From Gemmatimonadaceae bacterium (GTDB lineage Bacteria; Gemmatimonadota; Gemmatimonadetes; Gemmatimonadales; Gemmatimonadaceae), in contig JANWIF010000130.1 in assembly GCA_025450035.1 (NCBI GenBank), forward strand, positions 1-41,979: a stretch of 41,979 bases of DNA, written 5' to 3'. The position numbers and the translations under genes are program-made. Position 1 is the stretch's first letter. Every line of letters starts with the position of its first letter. Positions 31,301-41,543 of the stretch are shown piece after piece. The notes under the pieces are model-generated. The model had not been told where the DNA came from. It saw only the letters and a program-made list of their open reading frames with translations, and made no database searches.

Positions 31301-32938
31301 ATGCTTGATCAGCGCCGCGTCCTCCGGTGGATCTACTTGGGCCGCCTCTCGCTCGCCTCCGCGATCTTCGTCGCGGCGGTGCTCGCCTGGCAGGCTGCCG
31401 ACGCGCGCGTCACCCTCATCTCGTCGCTCGCCGTCATCGCCGCCATTGCGTTCACGGCCCTCTCCATCTGGTATCGATCCCAGGTCGCGCCTCGCTCGGG
31501 TCGCGGCTTCTTCTATCTTCAGGCGGTCTTCGACGTCGCCCTCGTTACGGCAGTCGTCCACATAACCGGCGGCGAAGTGTCCCAGTTCGCCGCCCTCTAC
31601 ATCCTGGTCACCGCCGGCGCGTCCCTGCTCCTCCCTGCGGGCGGCGGCCTGCTCATCGCAGCACTCGGCATCGCCTGCTACGTGGCCGACGTCGTCATCT
31701 CGCGCAACGCCGAGTTGGACATCGGCATGATCCTCCAACTCGGCGTCTTCGCGGGAGCCGCGCTTGGTGTCGCGTACCTCAGCGCGCGCCTCAAAGAAGC
31801 GGGCGTCGATCGAGAGGAACTGGAGGCGCAGCTTGCGTTAGCGCGCCTCCAGGCCGAGGACATTCTCTGCAACATTCGGAGTGGAATCCTCACCGTCGGC
31901 ACGCGCGGGCGAGTGCTCTTCGCCAACCCTGCTGCCGGCGCGCTCCTCGGCTTCGATCACGAAACGGGTCGCGGTCGGCTGTTGAACGACCTCATCTCCG
32001 AGGCATGTCCCCGTCTCGCCGACGCACTCGAGCACGCGATTCGCGATCGCGAGCGCGTGACCCGCGGCGAAGCGATCATCACCAGCGGCGGTCGCTCATT
32101 TCCAGTGGGCTTCACCACCACCACGATCGACGCCGAGGGCGACGCCGAAGCGGTGTCCGCCACAGCCATCTTCCAGGACATCACCGACAACAAGCGCCTC
32201 GAAGAACTTCGTCTGCGTGCCGAGCGACTCGAGGGCGTGGCGGAGCTCAGCGCGTCGCTCGCTCACGAGATCAAGAACCCGCTCGCTTCGATTCGGAGTG
32301 CAGTCGAACAGTTGGCTCGGGCCCCTCGTGCTACCGATGACGAGCGCACGCTCGGACGCCTCATCGTGCGCGAGTCGGACCGCCTCGCGCGGCTGCTGTC
32401 TGAATTTCTCGACTTCGCGCGCGTTCGCCGCACGCGCGGCGATCTGGTCGACGTCGGCGCCATCGCGCGCGCTGCCACCAGTCTCGCCGCGTCGCACCCG
32501 GACTGCGCGCGCGGCATTGCAGTGACGTACAAGTCGCCTCGTGAGCCGGTGCTCGTCGAGGGCGATGAAGACCTCATTCACCGGGCGGTCTTCAACATCA
32601 CACTCAATGCCGTACAAGCATCGCCCGACGGCGGGCGGGTTGTCGTCGAGGTTGCGACGCTCACTCGCGACCAGATTCCCGCAGGCGTCGCGTTCCATGA
32701 TGGCGCCATCTCCCTGCGCGTTACCGATCACGGACCCGGAATACCCACCGAAATCAAGGACCGCGTGTTCGATCCGTTTTTCACCACCAAGCCCGGCGGT
32801 ACCGGCCTCGGCCTTCCCATCGTGCACCGCGCCATCGAGGCGCATCGTGGCTGCGTCCTCGTCGACAGCAACAAACGCGGCACCCAGTTCACGGTGCTGC
32901 TCCCGCGTTCGCAGCCTGTCGGCGCGGAGGCCGCATGA
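31301..32938 (+). CDS. Membrane sensor histidine kinase, NtrB/PilS-like
   Basis: 545-aa two-component sensor. About six N-terminal membrane helices (IYLGRLSLASAIFVAAVLAW, ALYILVTAGASLLLPAGGGLLIAALGIACY in parts), then a PAS domain (residues ~190-300, ILCNIRSGILTVGTRGRVL, AIFQDITDNKRLEEL), HisKA with His322 in LAHEIKNPLASIRSAVEQL and HATPase_c (FNITLNAVQASP, DHGPGIP, FDPFFTTKPGGTGLGL). The layout, integral sensor plus PAS, is that of PilS. ATG 31301 opens MLDQRRVLRWIYLGR. The stop overlaps the next gene by 4 bp (ATGA). First of four coupled signalling genes immediately upstream of pilus genes. Divergent from CorC over 143 bp. Confidence 0.88.
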   Translation: MLDQRRVLRWIYLGRLSLASAIFVAAVLAWQAADARVTLISSLAVIAAIAFTALSIWYRSQVAPRSGRGFFYLQAVFDVALVTAVVHITGGEVSQFAALYILVTAGASLLLPAGGGLLIAALGIACYVADVVISRNAELDIGMILQLGVFAGAALGVAYLSARLKEAGVDREELEAQLALARLQAEDILCNIRSGILTVGTRGRVLFANPAAGALLGFDHETGRGRLLNDLISEACPRLADALEHAIRDRERVTRGEAIITSGGRSFPVGFTTTTIDAEGDAEAVSATAIFQDITDNKRLEELRLRAERLEGVAELSASLAHEIKNPLASIRSAVEQLARAPRATDDERTLGRLIVRESDRLARLLSEFLDFARVRRTRGDLVDVGAIARAATSLAASHPDCARGIAVTYKSPREPVLVEGDEDLIHRAVFNITLNAVQASPDGGRVVVEVATLTRDQIPAGVAFHDGAISLRVTDHGPGIPTEIKDRVFDPFFTTKPGGTGLGLPIVHRAIEAHRGCVLVDSNKRGTQFTVLLPRSQPVGAEAA

Positions 32939-34320
32939 CCGCCGCCGCCGGCGCGGTGAAGCCCAGCGTGCTCGTCGTCGACGATGAGACCGGCATTCTC
33001 GAGACCCTGCGCATTCTCCTCAAGAACGAAGGCTTCACGCCGCACGTAGCGTTAGGCGGCCGACAGGGACTCGACCAGATTGCCGCCCTCTCGCCCGACA
33101 TCGTGCTCACAGATGTTCGCATGCCCAGCGTCACCGGCCTGGAAGTCCTCTCCGCCGCGCGCGCCAAGGATCCCGACTTGCCGGTCATCCTGATGACGGC
33201 ACAGGCGGACCTCCGCTCCGCCATCCAAGCGGTCAACGAAGGGGCCTACTACTACATCCAGAAACCGTTCGTCAACGGCGACATCGTTGCCATCCTGCGC
33301 CGAGCCGCCGAGCATCGGCAGCTCCGCGTCGAAAATCGCTCGCTGCGCCAGGAAATTCGGCGGCGCGACCGCGGCGCCACCAATCCGCCGGTGGGCCGGA
33401 GCAAGGCCTGGCTCGCCGTTCTGCGTCTGGCCGAGACCGTCGCCCCTACCGACTCGACCGTGCTCATTCAGGGAGAATCGGGGACCGGCAAGGAAGTCGT
33501 GGCGCGATACATCCACGACCTCTCCGCGCGGACTGCCGGCGCCTTTCTGTCCATCAATTGCGGCGCACTCCCCGAAAGCCTTCTCGAGAGCGAGTTGTTT
33601 GGACACGTGAAGGGTTCGTTCACCGGCGCGGTGAAGGACAAGTCGGGTCTCTTCACCGCCGCCGCCGGCGGCACCTTTTTCCTCGACGAGATCGGCGAGA
33701 CCACACCGTCGACGCAGGTGAAACTCCTGCGTGTGTTGCAACAGCGTGAGGTGATCCCCGTGGGCGGCACCGAGGCCGTCCCCATCGACACCCGTCTGCT
33801 CGCGGCAACCAACCGCGACCTCGAAGAGGAGATGAAACGCGGCACCTTTCGCAGCGACCTGTTCTACCGCCTCAACGTCTTTGCTCTTCACTTGCCTCCC
33901 CTCCGTACACGGCGCGATGACATTCCGCTCCTTACCGACGCGTTCTTGCATCGCGCCGCCCAACTCCGCGGGGGCGAGCCCAAACGCCTAACCGAGGCGG
34001 CGCTCGATGCCATGCTGGCCTACGGTTGGCCCGGAAACGTGCGCGAACTCGAGAATGCGCTCGAGCGCGCGGTGATCTTGAGCGAAGGCGAGATGATCGA
34101 AATCGGGGCGCTGCCTGAACGCGTCACCGAGCGCCGCGCCGAACCGCTCGTCACCACAGCCGACACACCGCTCAATCCCACACTCGACATGATCGAGCGC
34201 GCCTACATCATGTGGGTGCTGCAGAGCGAGGGCGGCAACAAGACCCGCGCCGCCGAAGTCCTCGGCATCGATCCGTCGACGCTGTATCGGAAACTGTCGC
34301 GGTACGGAGTGGACGAGTGA
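32935..34320 (+). CDS. Sigma-54-dependent NtrC/PilR-family response regulator (first)
   Basis: 461 aa: receiver domain with VLVVDDE and phospho-acceptor Asp60 (IVLTDVRMP); AAA+ sigma-54 activator domain with Walker A GESGTGKE, GAFTGA-type loop GSFTGAVKD, Walker B GGTFFLDEIGE and AYGWPGNVRELENALERAV; C-terminal FIS helix-turn-helix (GNKTRAAEVLGIDPSTLYRKL). The sigma-54 contact loop is intact, so it should activate sigma-54 promoters. ATG 32935 overlaps the first kinase stop and its own end overlaps the second kinase start by 4 bp. Probable target: pilus genes downstream. Confidence 0.92.
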   Translation: MTAAAGAVKPSVLVVDDETGILETLRILLKNEGFTPHVALGGRQGLDQIAALSPDIVLTDVRMPSVTGLEVLSAARAKDPDLPVILMTAQADLRSAIQAVNEGAYYYIQKPFVNGDIVAILRRAAEHRQLRVENRSLRQEIRRRDRGATNPPVGRSKAWLAVLRLAETVAPTDSTVLIQGESGTGKEVVARYIHDLSARTAGAFLSINCGALPESLLESELFGHVKGSFTGAVKDKSGLFTAAAGGTFFLDEIGETTPSTQVKLLRVLQQREVIPVGGTEAVPIDTRLLAATNRDLEEEMKRGTFRSDLFYRLNVFALHLPPLRTRRDDIPLLTDAFLHRAAQLRGGEPKRLTEAALDAMLAYGWPGNVRELENALERAVILSEGEMIEIGALPERVTERRAEPLVTTADTPLNPTLDMIERAYIMWVLQSEGGNKTRAAEVLGIDPSTLYRKLSRYGVDE

Positions 34321-35557
34321 GCACTCGCGGCGTACGCAACAGCACTGGTCGCCGCCGCCGACTCAGCGTCTTCACGTCCCTCAAGGCGGAGATGATCCTC
34401 AGCCTGGCCGTGCTCGGCACCGCCGCGCTGTCTCTCGCCGCGCTCAATGTCATCGTGCTCCAGAACCTCGTCATGAGCCGGCATGGTGCGCTGTACCTCG
34501 CGTTACTCATCATTGCCGACGTCATCATTTTTGTCGCCTTTGGCGCATACAAAGTCCAAGGGTTGGTGCTCGATCCCCTCGACCGCGTCGTCGAAGCTAC
34601 CGAAGCGATCGCCAACGGGGACCTCAGCCGCCGAGTGCCCCAAGGCTCCACGATCGAATTGTCGCGCCTCGCGCGCAGCATCAATCGTATGACCAGTCGG
34701 CTGCTCGAAGAACAGGCCCAACGCGGCCACCTCGAGAAGGTCGCCAGCGTTGGGCGACTCGCCGCCGGCGTGGCGCACGAAATCGGCAATCCACTCGGCG
34801 CGATCGGCGGCTACTCCCATCTCCTGCGCCGCAGCATGAATGGCAATGCCGAGGCGGCCGATGCCATCGCCGGCATCGAGCGCGAAAGCGCTCGCATCGA
34901 TCGCATCATGCGCGGCATGCTCGACTATGCGCGCCCGCGCCACCGCGCCGTCGAGCCCACTCGCCTCAATGACATCGTCCGCCGCGTTGTCGCCATGCTC
35001 ACCGACCAGGGGACGCTGCGCGGCGTCCAGGCCACGCTCAGCCTCGACGAGGAGCTCCCGCCGGTCTCCGGCGATCCCCACGAGCTCGAGCAAGTCCTGG
35101 TCAACCTGCTGCTCAATGCCGTCGACGCGATGACAGGCGAAGGCATCGTCACCGTAGTGAGCCAGTGCATCCCGTTCAGCGAAATCGCGGAGGGCGACGA
35201 CCGTCGCCGTGACGACCCCGCGCCGCTCGCGCCGGCGCGTGAGCCTAACGCACGCGTGCGGGCGTGGCTCCGCTCCGTGGGCGAACTGCGCGAAGTCGTC
35301 AAACTGGTCGTGGCCGACAGCGGACCCGGCATTCCATGGAGTGAATCGGAACGCGTGTTCGATCCGTTCTTCACCACCAAGGACCCGGGGAAGGGAACCG
35401 GCCTTGGATTGGCCATCGTCGCCCGCGTCGTCGAGGGAGTCGGCGGCACAGTATGGGTGCGCGAGTCCCGAGAGGGCGGCGCCGCATTCGTGATGTACTT
35501 CCCCGTCCCCGTTGCCGCTCTGCCCAACGATATCGCCGCCGCGCCGGACACGAGCCC

Positions 35558-35561
<4 letters not shown>
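34317..35561 (+). CDS. HAMP-containing sensor histidine kinase (second), NtrB-like
   Basis: 414 aa with two membrane helices (MILSLAVLGTAALSLAALNVIVL; LYLALLIIADVIIFVAFGAY) close together and almost no extracellular loop, a HAMP linker (LDPLDRVVEATEAIANGDLSRRV), HisKA with His154 in VAHEIGNPLGAIGGYSHLL and HATPase_c (NLLLNAVDAM, DSGPGIP, FDPFFTTKDPGKGTGLGL). With so small a periplasmic part it likely senses a membrane or cytosolic cue, unlike the polytopic first kinase. GTG 34317 and GTG 35558 flank it with 4-bp overlaps on both sides. Confidence 0.9.
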
Positions 35562-36943
<1,382 letters not shown>

Positions 36944-36961
36944 CGCGCCACTCCGGGCGCG
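36944..36961 (+). terminator. GC-rich hairpin directly after the second regulator gene
   Basis: Inverted repeat CGCGCC-ACTCCG-GGCGCG begins at the base after the TGA stop. It has 6 perfect pairs but no T tract, so it may only attenuate or protect the mRNA rather than end transcription into the pilus genes. Confidence 0.3.
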
Positions 36962-37097
36962 GGACCAAATGATACCCGTCGCACGATCCGGCTGATGGTC
37001 TGGCCGCGCCCCGATGTTTTCTTGGGCGCAACCTCAACCCGGCCGCGTGCGCCGTCCTTCCGTGTCCTTCGTCAGCTGTCGTCGCCCTCAGCCAACC

Positions 37098-37463
37098 GTG
37101 CCGGAAAGGGCGCGCGAAACTCAATCCAGGTCCGCGTTCTCTCTCGTCGAGTCCCTCGTCGCCGTCACGCTGTTTGCCGGCGGGGTCCTCGCCTTGTCCG
37201 CCACTGCCGTCTCCAGCTTGCGTCTCGAGTCAATGGCTAACCGCCGCGTGCGCGCGGCGTCTCTCATGGTCACGCGGGTAGAGCAGTTGCGCGCCACAGG
37301 CTGCGATGTTGCAATGGGCACCGACTCGGCCGTCGGCGTTGTGGCCCACTGGCATATTGAGCGTGGCTCGCGCTACTCGGTATTTCGTGATAGCGCAGAG
37401 ATTCACGATTCGCCCGCCGGCGTAACGCACCGCGAGCGCGTGTACGCAGCCGTTATATGCTGA
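37098..37463 (+). CDS. Type IV minor pseudopilin, PilV/GspI-like
   Basis: 121-aa prepilin-like protein. Its N-methylation/cleavage site reads SRSA^FSLVESLVAVTLFAGG, with Phe at +1 and the required Glu at +5, followed by the hydrophobic assembly helix; Ala instead of Gly at -1 is less usual but tolerated by prepilin peptidases. I chose GTG 37098 because it gives a 13-residue leader, normal for type IV pilins; ATG 37014 would give 41. Two cysteines lie in the short C-terminal domain. It overlaps the next gene by 7 bp. It would sit at the pilus tip or priming complex with the PilW- and PilX-like proteins. Confidence 0.75.
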   Translation: MPERARETQSRSAFSLVESLVAVTLFAGGVLALSATAVSSLRLESMANRRVRAASLMVTRVEQLRATGCDVAMGTDSAVGVVAHWHIERGSRYSVFRDSAEIHDSPAGVTHRERVYAAVIC

Positions 37464-38347
37464 TGCGCTACCGTTCCTGGCGCGGCTTCACGCTCGTCGA
37501 GATGCTCCTGGGTCTCGTCGTCAGCAGTGTCGTGGCCGCCGCAGTGCTCGGCGTCACCATTCGTCAACAACGCCTCGCGCAAGCACTCGGCGCGATCATC
37601 AACGTGCGCCGTGCGGTGCGCGAAGGCGCCGATATGCTGCGCTACGATCTGCGGGCTGCCGCGCCGCGTTTCGGCGGGGTCTACGCTCTGGGGCCGGATT
37701 TCATCGAGTTCCGTTCTTCCATTGGTACTTCGGTTGCGTGCGCCATCGATTCGTCGCGCACCGCAGTCGTCATTCCATCCCGCGGGACTAACGGCGCCGC
37801 GCTCACCACGTGGGTCGTCGCCCCTGACCCAGGGGATACCGTGTTGGTGCTCGACGACGCCGCGTCTGACAGCAGCGTGCGATGGCGCCCATACGTGCTC
37901 GCCACCGCCCCATCACGTACCGGAACATGTCCACGCAATGGAGTGCTGCGTGGCAGCGAAGATAGTGCGTCCGACGCGGTCACTATTCACATTACCGCGC
38001 CGCTCGGCGCGGGCATTCAGCCCGGCAGCGCGCTTCGTTTCGTTCGACGCGTGCGCTACCAGATCTATCGTGCCGGCGACGGCGAATGGTACCTCGGCTA
38101 CCTCGATTGCATCTCGACGCGCGCTCTGCCGTGCGCCGGCGTCCAACCCGTCAGTGGACCGTACTCTGCATCCGGTGCCGCCTTCCAGTACTTCGACTCG
38201 GACGGTGTTTCCACCACCGACCGCCTACGCGTTGCGCGCATTGAAATCGCCCTGCGCGCGAGCAGTCGCACCTCGCTTCGTGTCGGCGGACTTCCCGGTG
38301 GCCGCTACGCCGACTCCATCGCGCTCACCATCACGCCAAGGAACTGA
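37457..38347 (+). CDS. Type IV minor pseudopilin, PilW/GspJ-like
   Basis: 296 aa with a canonical class-III leader: MLMRYRSWRG^FTLVEMLLGLVVSSVVAAAVLG, Gly at -1 and Glu at +5. The large C-terminal domain is beta-rich with four or more cysteines (VACAIDSS, GTCPRNGVL, YLDCISTRALPCAGV), suggesting disulfides as in PilW-type tip pilins. ATG 37457 overlaps the previous stop and the gene ends 3 bp before the next start, so these three genes are one transcript. Confidence 0.85.
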   Translation: MLMRYRSWRGFTLVEMLLGLVVSSVVAAAVLGVTIRQQRLAQALGAIINVRRAVREGADMLRYDLRAAAPRFGGVYALGPDFIEFRSSIGTSVACAIDSSRTAVVIPSRGTNGAALTTWVVAPDPGDTVLVLDDAASDSSVRWRPYVLATAPSRTGTCPRNGVLRGSEDSASDAVTIHITAPLGAGIQPGSALRFVRRVRYQIYRAGDGEWYLGYLDCISTRALPCAGVQPVSGPYSASGAAFQYFDSDGVSTTDRLRVARIEIALRASSRTSLRVGGLPGGRYADSIALTITPRN

Positions 38348-38350
38348 GCC

Positions 38351-39469
38351 ATGCGCCCTACTGTCGCCATTCCCTCGCGCCCACGCCCCGGGATCGCCAT
38401 CGTTGTCGTGCTCGTTGCCCTCTCGGTGGTGGGCGCCCTCGCCGCCGGAACGTTCTTGATCGCGTGGCGTGATCTGGGCGCGGGCGTCGCGTCCATGCAC
38501 CGCGCGCGCGCCTTTTCCGCCGCCGAATTCGGTTTGCTCGCCGCGCTGGGCGAATGGGATCCCCGTTGGACCGCTGCGCCGCCGGGCCTCGTCGCCCTCC
38601 AACGCCACTCACTCGGCGACGACACGTCTGACACCGTGCGTGTGTGGAGGCTCGCGTCGTCCAGCGCCATGCTCGTTTCGAGCAGCGTTGCCGCGGGGAC
38701 TCGATACGCGGCGCAACGTCGCCTCAATCTGCTCGTAGCGCTTCATCCGTTAGGCGTTTCGGTTCCGGCGGCGCTTATGGTACGCGACGAAGCCGCCGTT
38801 CGCGGTGGATCGCAGGTGCTCGGCACCGACGCGGCGGATCGTGACGCCGATTGCCCGCCGGATTCCTCCGCGCGCGCTGCCATCGCCGCCCCCGATTCCG
38901 CCGTCGTCGATACCGCCGCGTGCGGCGCCGCGCCATGCATCGCCGGAGCGCCGGCCATCCTCGTCACGACGCTCGCCGCTGCGCCCGACCTCGCAACATC
39001 GGTTGGCATCGATCGGGGCGCCCTCATTGCCGGCGCTCTTCCTATTCGCGGTACGCCCATCACCCCAGGCCCAACGCAGGCCGTCGACGGTGGCTGCGAT
39101 GTCGATGATCCGCTCAACTTCGGCGACCCGGTGCGCGCCCTCGGCGATACCTCTCCATGCGCGCGTTGGGCCGCGCCACGCTACGCCACTGGCGACGTGC
39201 GCATGGACGGCGGTGTTGGGCAAGGAATTCTCATCGTCGACGGAAACCTCACCCTCTCCAACGGAGCCCGGTTTGCAGGCATCGCGCTCGTCTATGGTGC
39301 GTTGCGCATCGAAGGAGGCTCGCGTCTGGATGGTGCTGTCATTGCTCAGCGCGCCGTGGTGGATGAAGGCTCGGCCGTCCACTTCGCGTCGTGCGCCATC
39401 GATCGTGCCCGCCGGGGGGCGGCCCAACCATCAAGAGAGGCCGGCTTCTCCTGGGTAGAGCAAAATTGA
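38351..39469 (+). CDS. PilX-like pilus assembly protein with repetitive beta-rich C-terminus
   Basis: 372 aa. N-terminal hydrophobic helix after a short basic leader (RPRPGIAIVVVLVALSVVGALAAG) and an amphipathic RAFSAAEFGLLAAL segment typical of PilX/GspK-type minor pilins, but the PxG-type processing site and +5 Glu are not clear. The last 120 residues (GILIVDGNLTLSNGARFAGI, ALVYGALRIEGGSRLDGAVI) have short alternating strands with regular Gly turns, as in a small beta-solenoid. Six or so cysteines. It completes the minor-pilin set. Confidence 0.75.
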   Translation: MRPTVAIPSRPRPGIAIVVVLVALSVVGALAAGTFLIAWRDLGAGVASMHRARAFSAAEFGLLAALGEWDPRWTAAPPGLVALQRHSLGDDTSDTVRVWRLASSSAMLVSSSVAAGTRYAAQRRLNLLVALHPLGVSVPAALMVRDEAAVRGGSQVLGTDAADRDADCPPDSSARAAIAAPDSAVVDTAACGAAPCIAGAPAILVTTLAAAPDLATSVGIDRGALIAGALPIRGTPITPGPTQAVDGGCDVDDPLNFGDPVRALGDTSPCARWAAPRYATGDVRMDGGVGQGILIVDGNLTLSNGARFAGIALVYGALRIEGGSRLDGAVIAQRAVVDEGSAVHFASCAIDRARRGAAQPSREAGFSWVEQN

Positions 39470-39734
39470 CCGGTTTCACTTGTCCAGAAGCGCCGAGTCG
39501 CGCACTCCTGTCGGCTGTTTCCCTATGTGGCGTCGAGCCTCCCGAGCCTTCGCCAACCACACTTGACAGATCGGAATCCTTGTCCCATGGCGCAGTTACC
39601 TTGTCCGCCCCCGGCAGTCTGACAGGTAGCTAAACCGGGCACCGCGCGCTGCTCTCCGCGCGCCTCTGCTCGATGTCACATACGCTCTCCCGCTAGTTCT
39701 CTCGCTCTCTCCCGCTCAACGCAACGGCCACACC
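39470..39734. other. Intergenic region between minor pilin genes and pilM
   Basis: 265 bp without a gene. It has a TTGACA at 39563-39568 with no acceptable -10 at normal spacing and no sigma-54 -24/-12 pair I can accept. A GCGCGC inverted repeat (39644-39649 / 39658-39663) lies near the middle without a T tract. A separate promoter for pilM is likely but cannot be placed. Confidence 0.4.
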
Positions 39735-40778
39735 ATGGCGCTCTTCGGTCGCAAGAAGACGACGGTCGGGCTCGACATCGGCTCGGGTCTCGTCAAAGTC
39801 GCAGTCATCGATCACGGGAAAGGTGAGCCGGAGCTGACCAAGGTCGCCATCGCTCCACTGCTCGCCGACGCGATCGTTGAAGGTGAAGTGATGGATCCCG
39901 GCATCGTCGCCGAGGCCGCACGCAACGCCCTCGCGGCCGCCGGTATCAAGGGACGTCCCGTCGTCACCGCCGTTGGCGGTCGAGACGTGATCATCAAGAA
40001 AATCCAGATCGATCGCGTGAAAGAGCAGCAGGCCCGCGAGCTCATCCGCTGGGAAGCCGAGCAACACGTGCCCTTCGACATGGAGTCCGTCGAACTCGAC
40101 TTCCAGATTCTCGATCCCGATGCCGATGGCATGGAAATGAGCGTGTTGCTCGTTGCCGCCAAACGCGACCTCATCGAGAACAAGCTTCGCCTGCTCACTG
40201 ACGCCGAAGTCGCACCCAGCGTCGTGGACGTCGATGCCTTCGCGCTGCATAACGCTTTCGAGGTGAACTACCCCGAGGCGATGAACGGCGTCGTCTGTCT
40301 CGTCAACATCGGACACGAAGTCACCAACATCAACATCATGGAAGACGGAATCCCGTTGCTTACGCGCGACATCGCCGTGGGAACGCGCCGCTTCCGCGAA
40401 GATTTGCAGCGTGAGCGCGGCCTTAGCGCCGAAGAGGCGGACGGCCTCCTCCAAGGATACGATCGCTCGCCGCACCTCCAAGGTGTCACCGAAACTCGCG
40501 GCGAAGAAATCGCGACAGGCATCGAGCGCGCAGCTGCGTTCCTCGCCAGCTCCTCACGCGTTACCAACAAACTGCGCGCAGCGTTCACCAGCGGAGGCGG
40601 TTCGCGCGTACCAGGCCTGACCGAAGCGCTCGCCAGCCGCCTGCGCATTCCCGTCGAACAGGCCAACCCTCTGCAACGCTTGCGAGTACGTGACGGTGCT
40701 TTCGATTCGCTCGTCATCGACGATGTCGCTCCGCTCCTCATGCTCCCCATCGGGCTGGCGCTTCGCCAGGTCGCCTGA
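39735..40778 (+). CDS. pilM: Type IV pilus inner-membrane assembly protein PilM
   Basis: 347-aa actin-like ATPase-fold protein of the cytoplasmic face of the pilus alignment complex. Visible features: FGRKKTTVGLDIGSGLVKVAV (phosphate-1 region), IRWEAEQHVPFDMESVELDFQIL, the PilM signature KRDLIENKLRLLTDAEV, LVNIGHEVTNINIMEDG (phosphate-2) and FTSGGGSRVPGLTEALASRL (adenosine region). It binds the N-terminal peptide of PilN, encoded next: the NLNPG-type motif is present there. ATG 39735 is the family start. A 21-bp gap separates it from pilN. Confidence 0.95.
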   Translation: MALFGRKKTTVGLDIGSGLVKVAVIDHGKGEPELTKVAIAPLLADAIVEGEVMDPGIVAEAARNALAAAGIKGRPVVTAVGGRDVIIKKIQIDRVKEQQARELIRWEAEQHVPFDMESVELDFQILDPDADGMEMSVLLVAAKRDLIENKLRLLTDAEVAPSVVDVDAFALHNAFEVNYPEAMNGVVCLVNIGHEVTNINIMEDGIPLLTRDIAVGTRRFREDLQRERGLSAEEADGLLQGYDRSPHLQGVTETRGEEIATGIERAAAFLASSSRVTNKLRAAFTSGGGSRVPGLTEALASRLRIPVEQANPLQRLRVRDGAFDSLVIDDVAPLLMLPIGLALRQVA

Positions 40779-40799
40779 TCCTCTCGCGAAGGCCGCGTC

Positions 40800-41540
40800 A
40801 TGATCGAAATCAATCTCAATCCGGGTAGCGCGAAAAAGTCGCGCAACCGCGGCGCCGGCATGAGCTTCACCGGTGTCGCCGCCGGAGCGATGTCGCGCGT
40901 GAAGGATCCGTACTTGCTCGCCGCCGCCGGCTCCGTCGTCGTCGCGGCACTGCTCGTCGGTGTCATGTACTGGCACCAGAACAGTCGCGCCGCCCAACTC
41001 GATGCACAGATGCAGGCCGCCCAACAAGACTCCATTCGCTACACCGCGATCATCATACAGAAGCACAAGGCCGAGGCTCAGCGCGACTCCGTCGTGCACC
41101 AGGTGAATCTCATCAAGTCGTTCGACAACAAACGCTTCGTATGGCCCCACTTGATGGATGAGGTGAGCCGTGCGCTGCCACCGTACACCTGGATCACCTC
41201 GATCAGTCAGACCAACGTCACCACCGCAGCGCAGCAGGACCAACCACCCGCCGGCGATAAACAGAAAGGCGGCAAGAGCAAGGGGCCGCCGCCCGTCGAC
41301 ACGTCGAGCGTCCCCGTCGTCAAGCTGCACCTCATTGGCCAGACCGTCGATATCCAGGCGCTCACGCGGTTCATGAAGGTCCTCGAGGCGTCGCCGTTCA
41401 TTCAGGACGTCACGCTCGTGAGGTCCTCGATCGTCATCGCCGATGGGAAGGAGGTCACCGAGTTCCAACTCGATGCCACCTATCAGGCGCCTGACTCCTC
41501 GGCGATCAAGACCATTCCCGTTTCGCTCTCGGTGAGGTAA
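40800..41540 (+). CDS. pilN: Type IV pilus inner-membrane assembly protein PilN
   Basis: 246-aa bitopic protein. It opens with MIEINLNPGS, the conserved cytoplasmic peptide that docks into PilM, then a membrane helix (YLLAAAGSVVVAALLVGVMYW), coiled segment and a periplasmic ferredoxin-like domain (VPVVKLHLIGQTVDIQALTRF, FIQDVTLVRSS). Compared with typical PilN it has an inserted Lys/Gly/Pro-rich stretch (residues ~140-165, including GDKQKGGKSKGPPP) between coil and domain. GAAGG 8 nt upstream supports ATG 40800. It pairs with PilO, encoded immediately after. Confidence 0.93.
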   Translation: MIEINLNPGSAKKSRNRGAGMSFTGVAAGAMSRVKDPYLLAAAGSVVVAALLVGVMYWHQNSRAAQLDAQMQAAQQDSIRYTAIIIQKHKAEAQRDSVVHQVNLIKSFDNKRFVWPHLMDEVSRALPPYTWITSISQTNVTTAAQQDQPPAGDKQKGGKSKGPPPVDTSSVPVVKLHLIGQTVDIQALTRFMKVLEASPFIQDVTLVRSSIVIADGKEVTEFQLDATYQAPDSSAIKTIPVSLSVR

Positions 41541-41543
41541 GCG

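Noticed and set aside
39563-39605. TTGACA as a -35 box, and TGGCGC...TTGT as a sigma-54 promoter, before pilM
   Set aside because: No -10-like hexamer at 16-18 bp; the sigma-54-like boxes are 2 bp too far apart and the -12 GC is missing.
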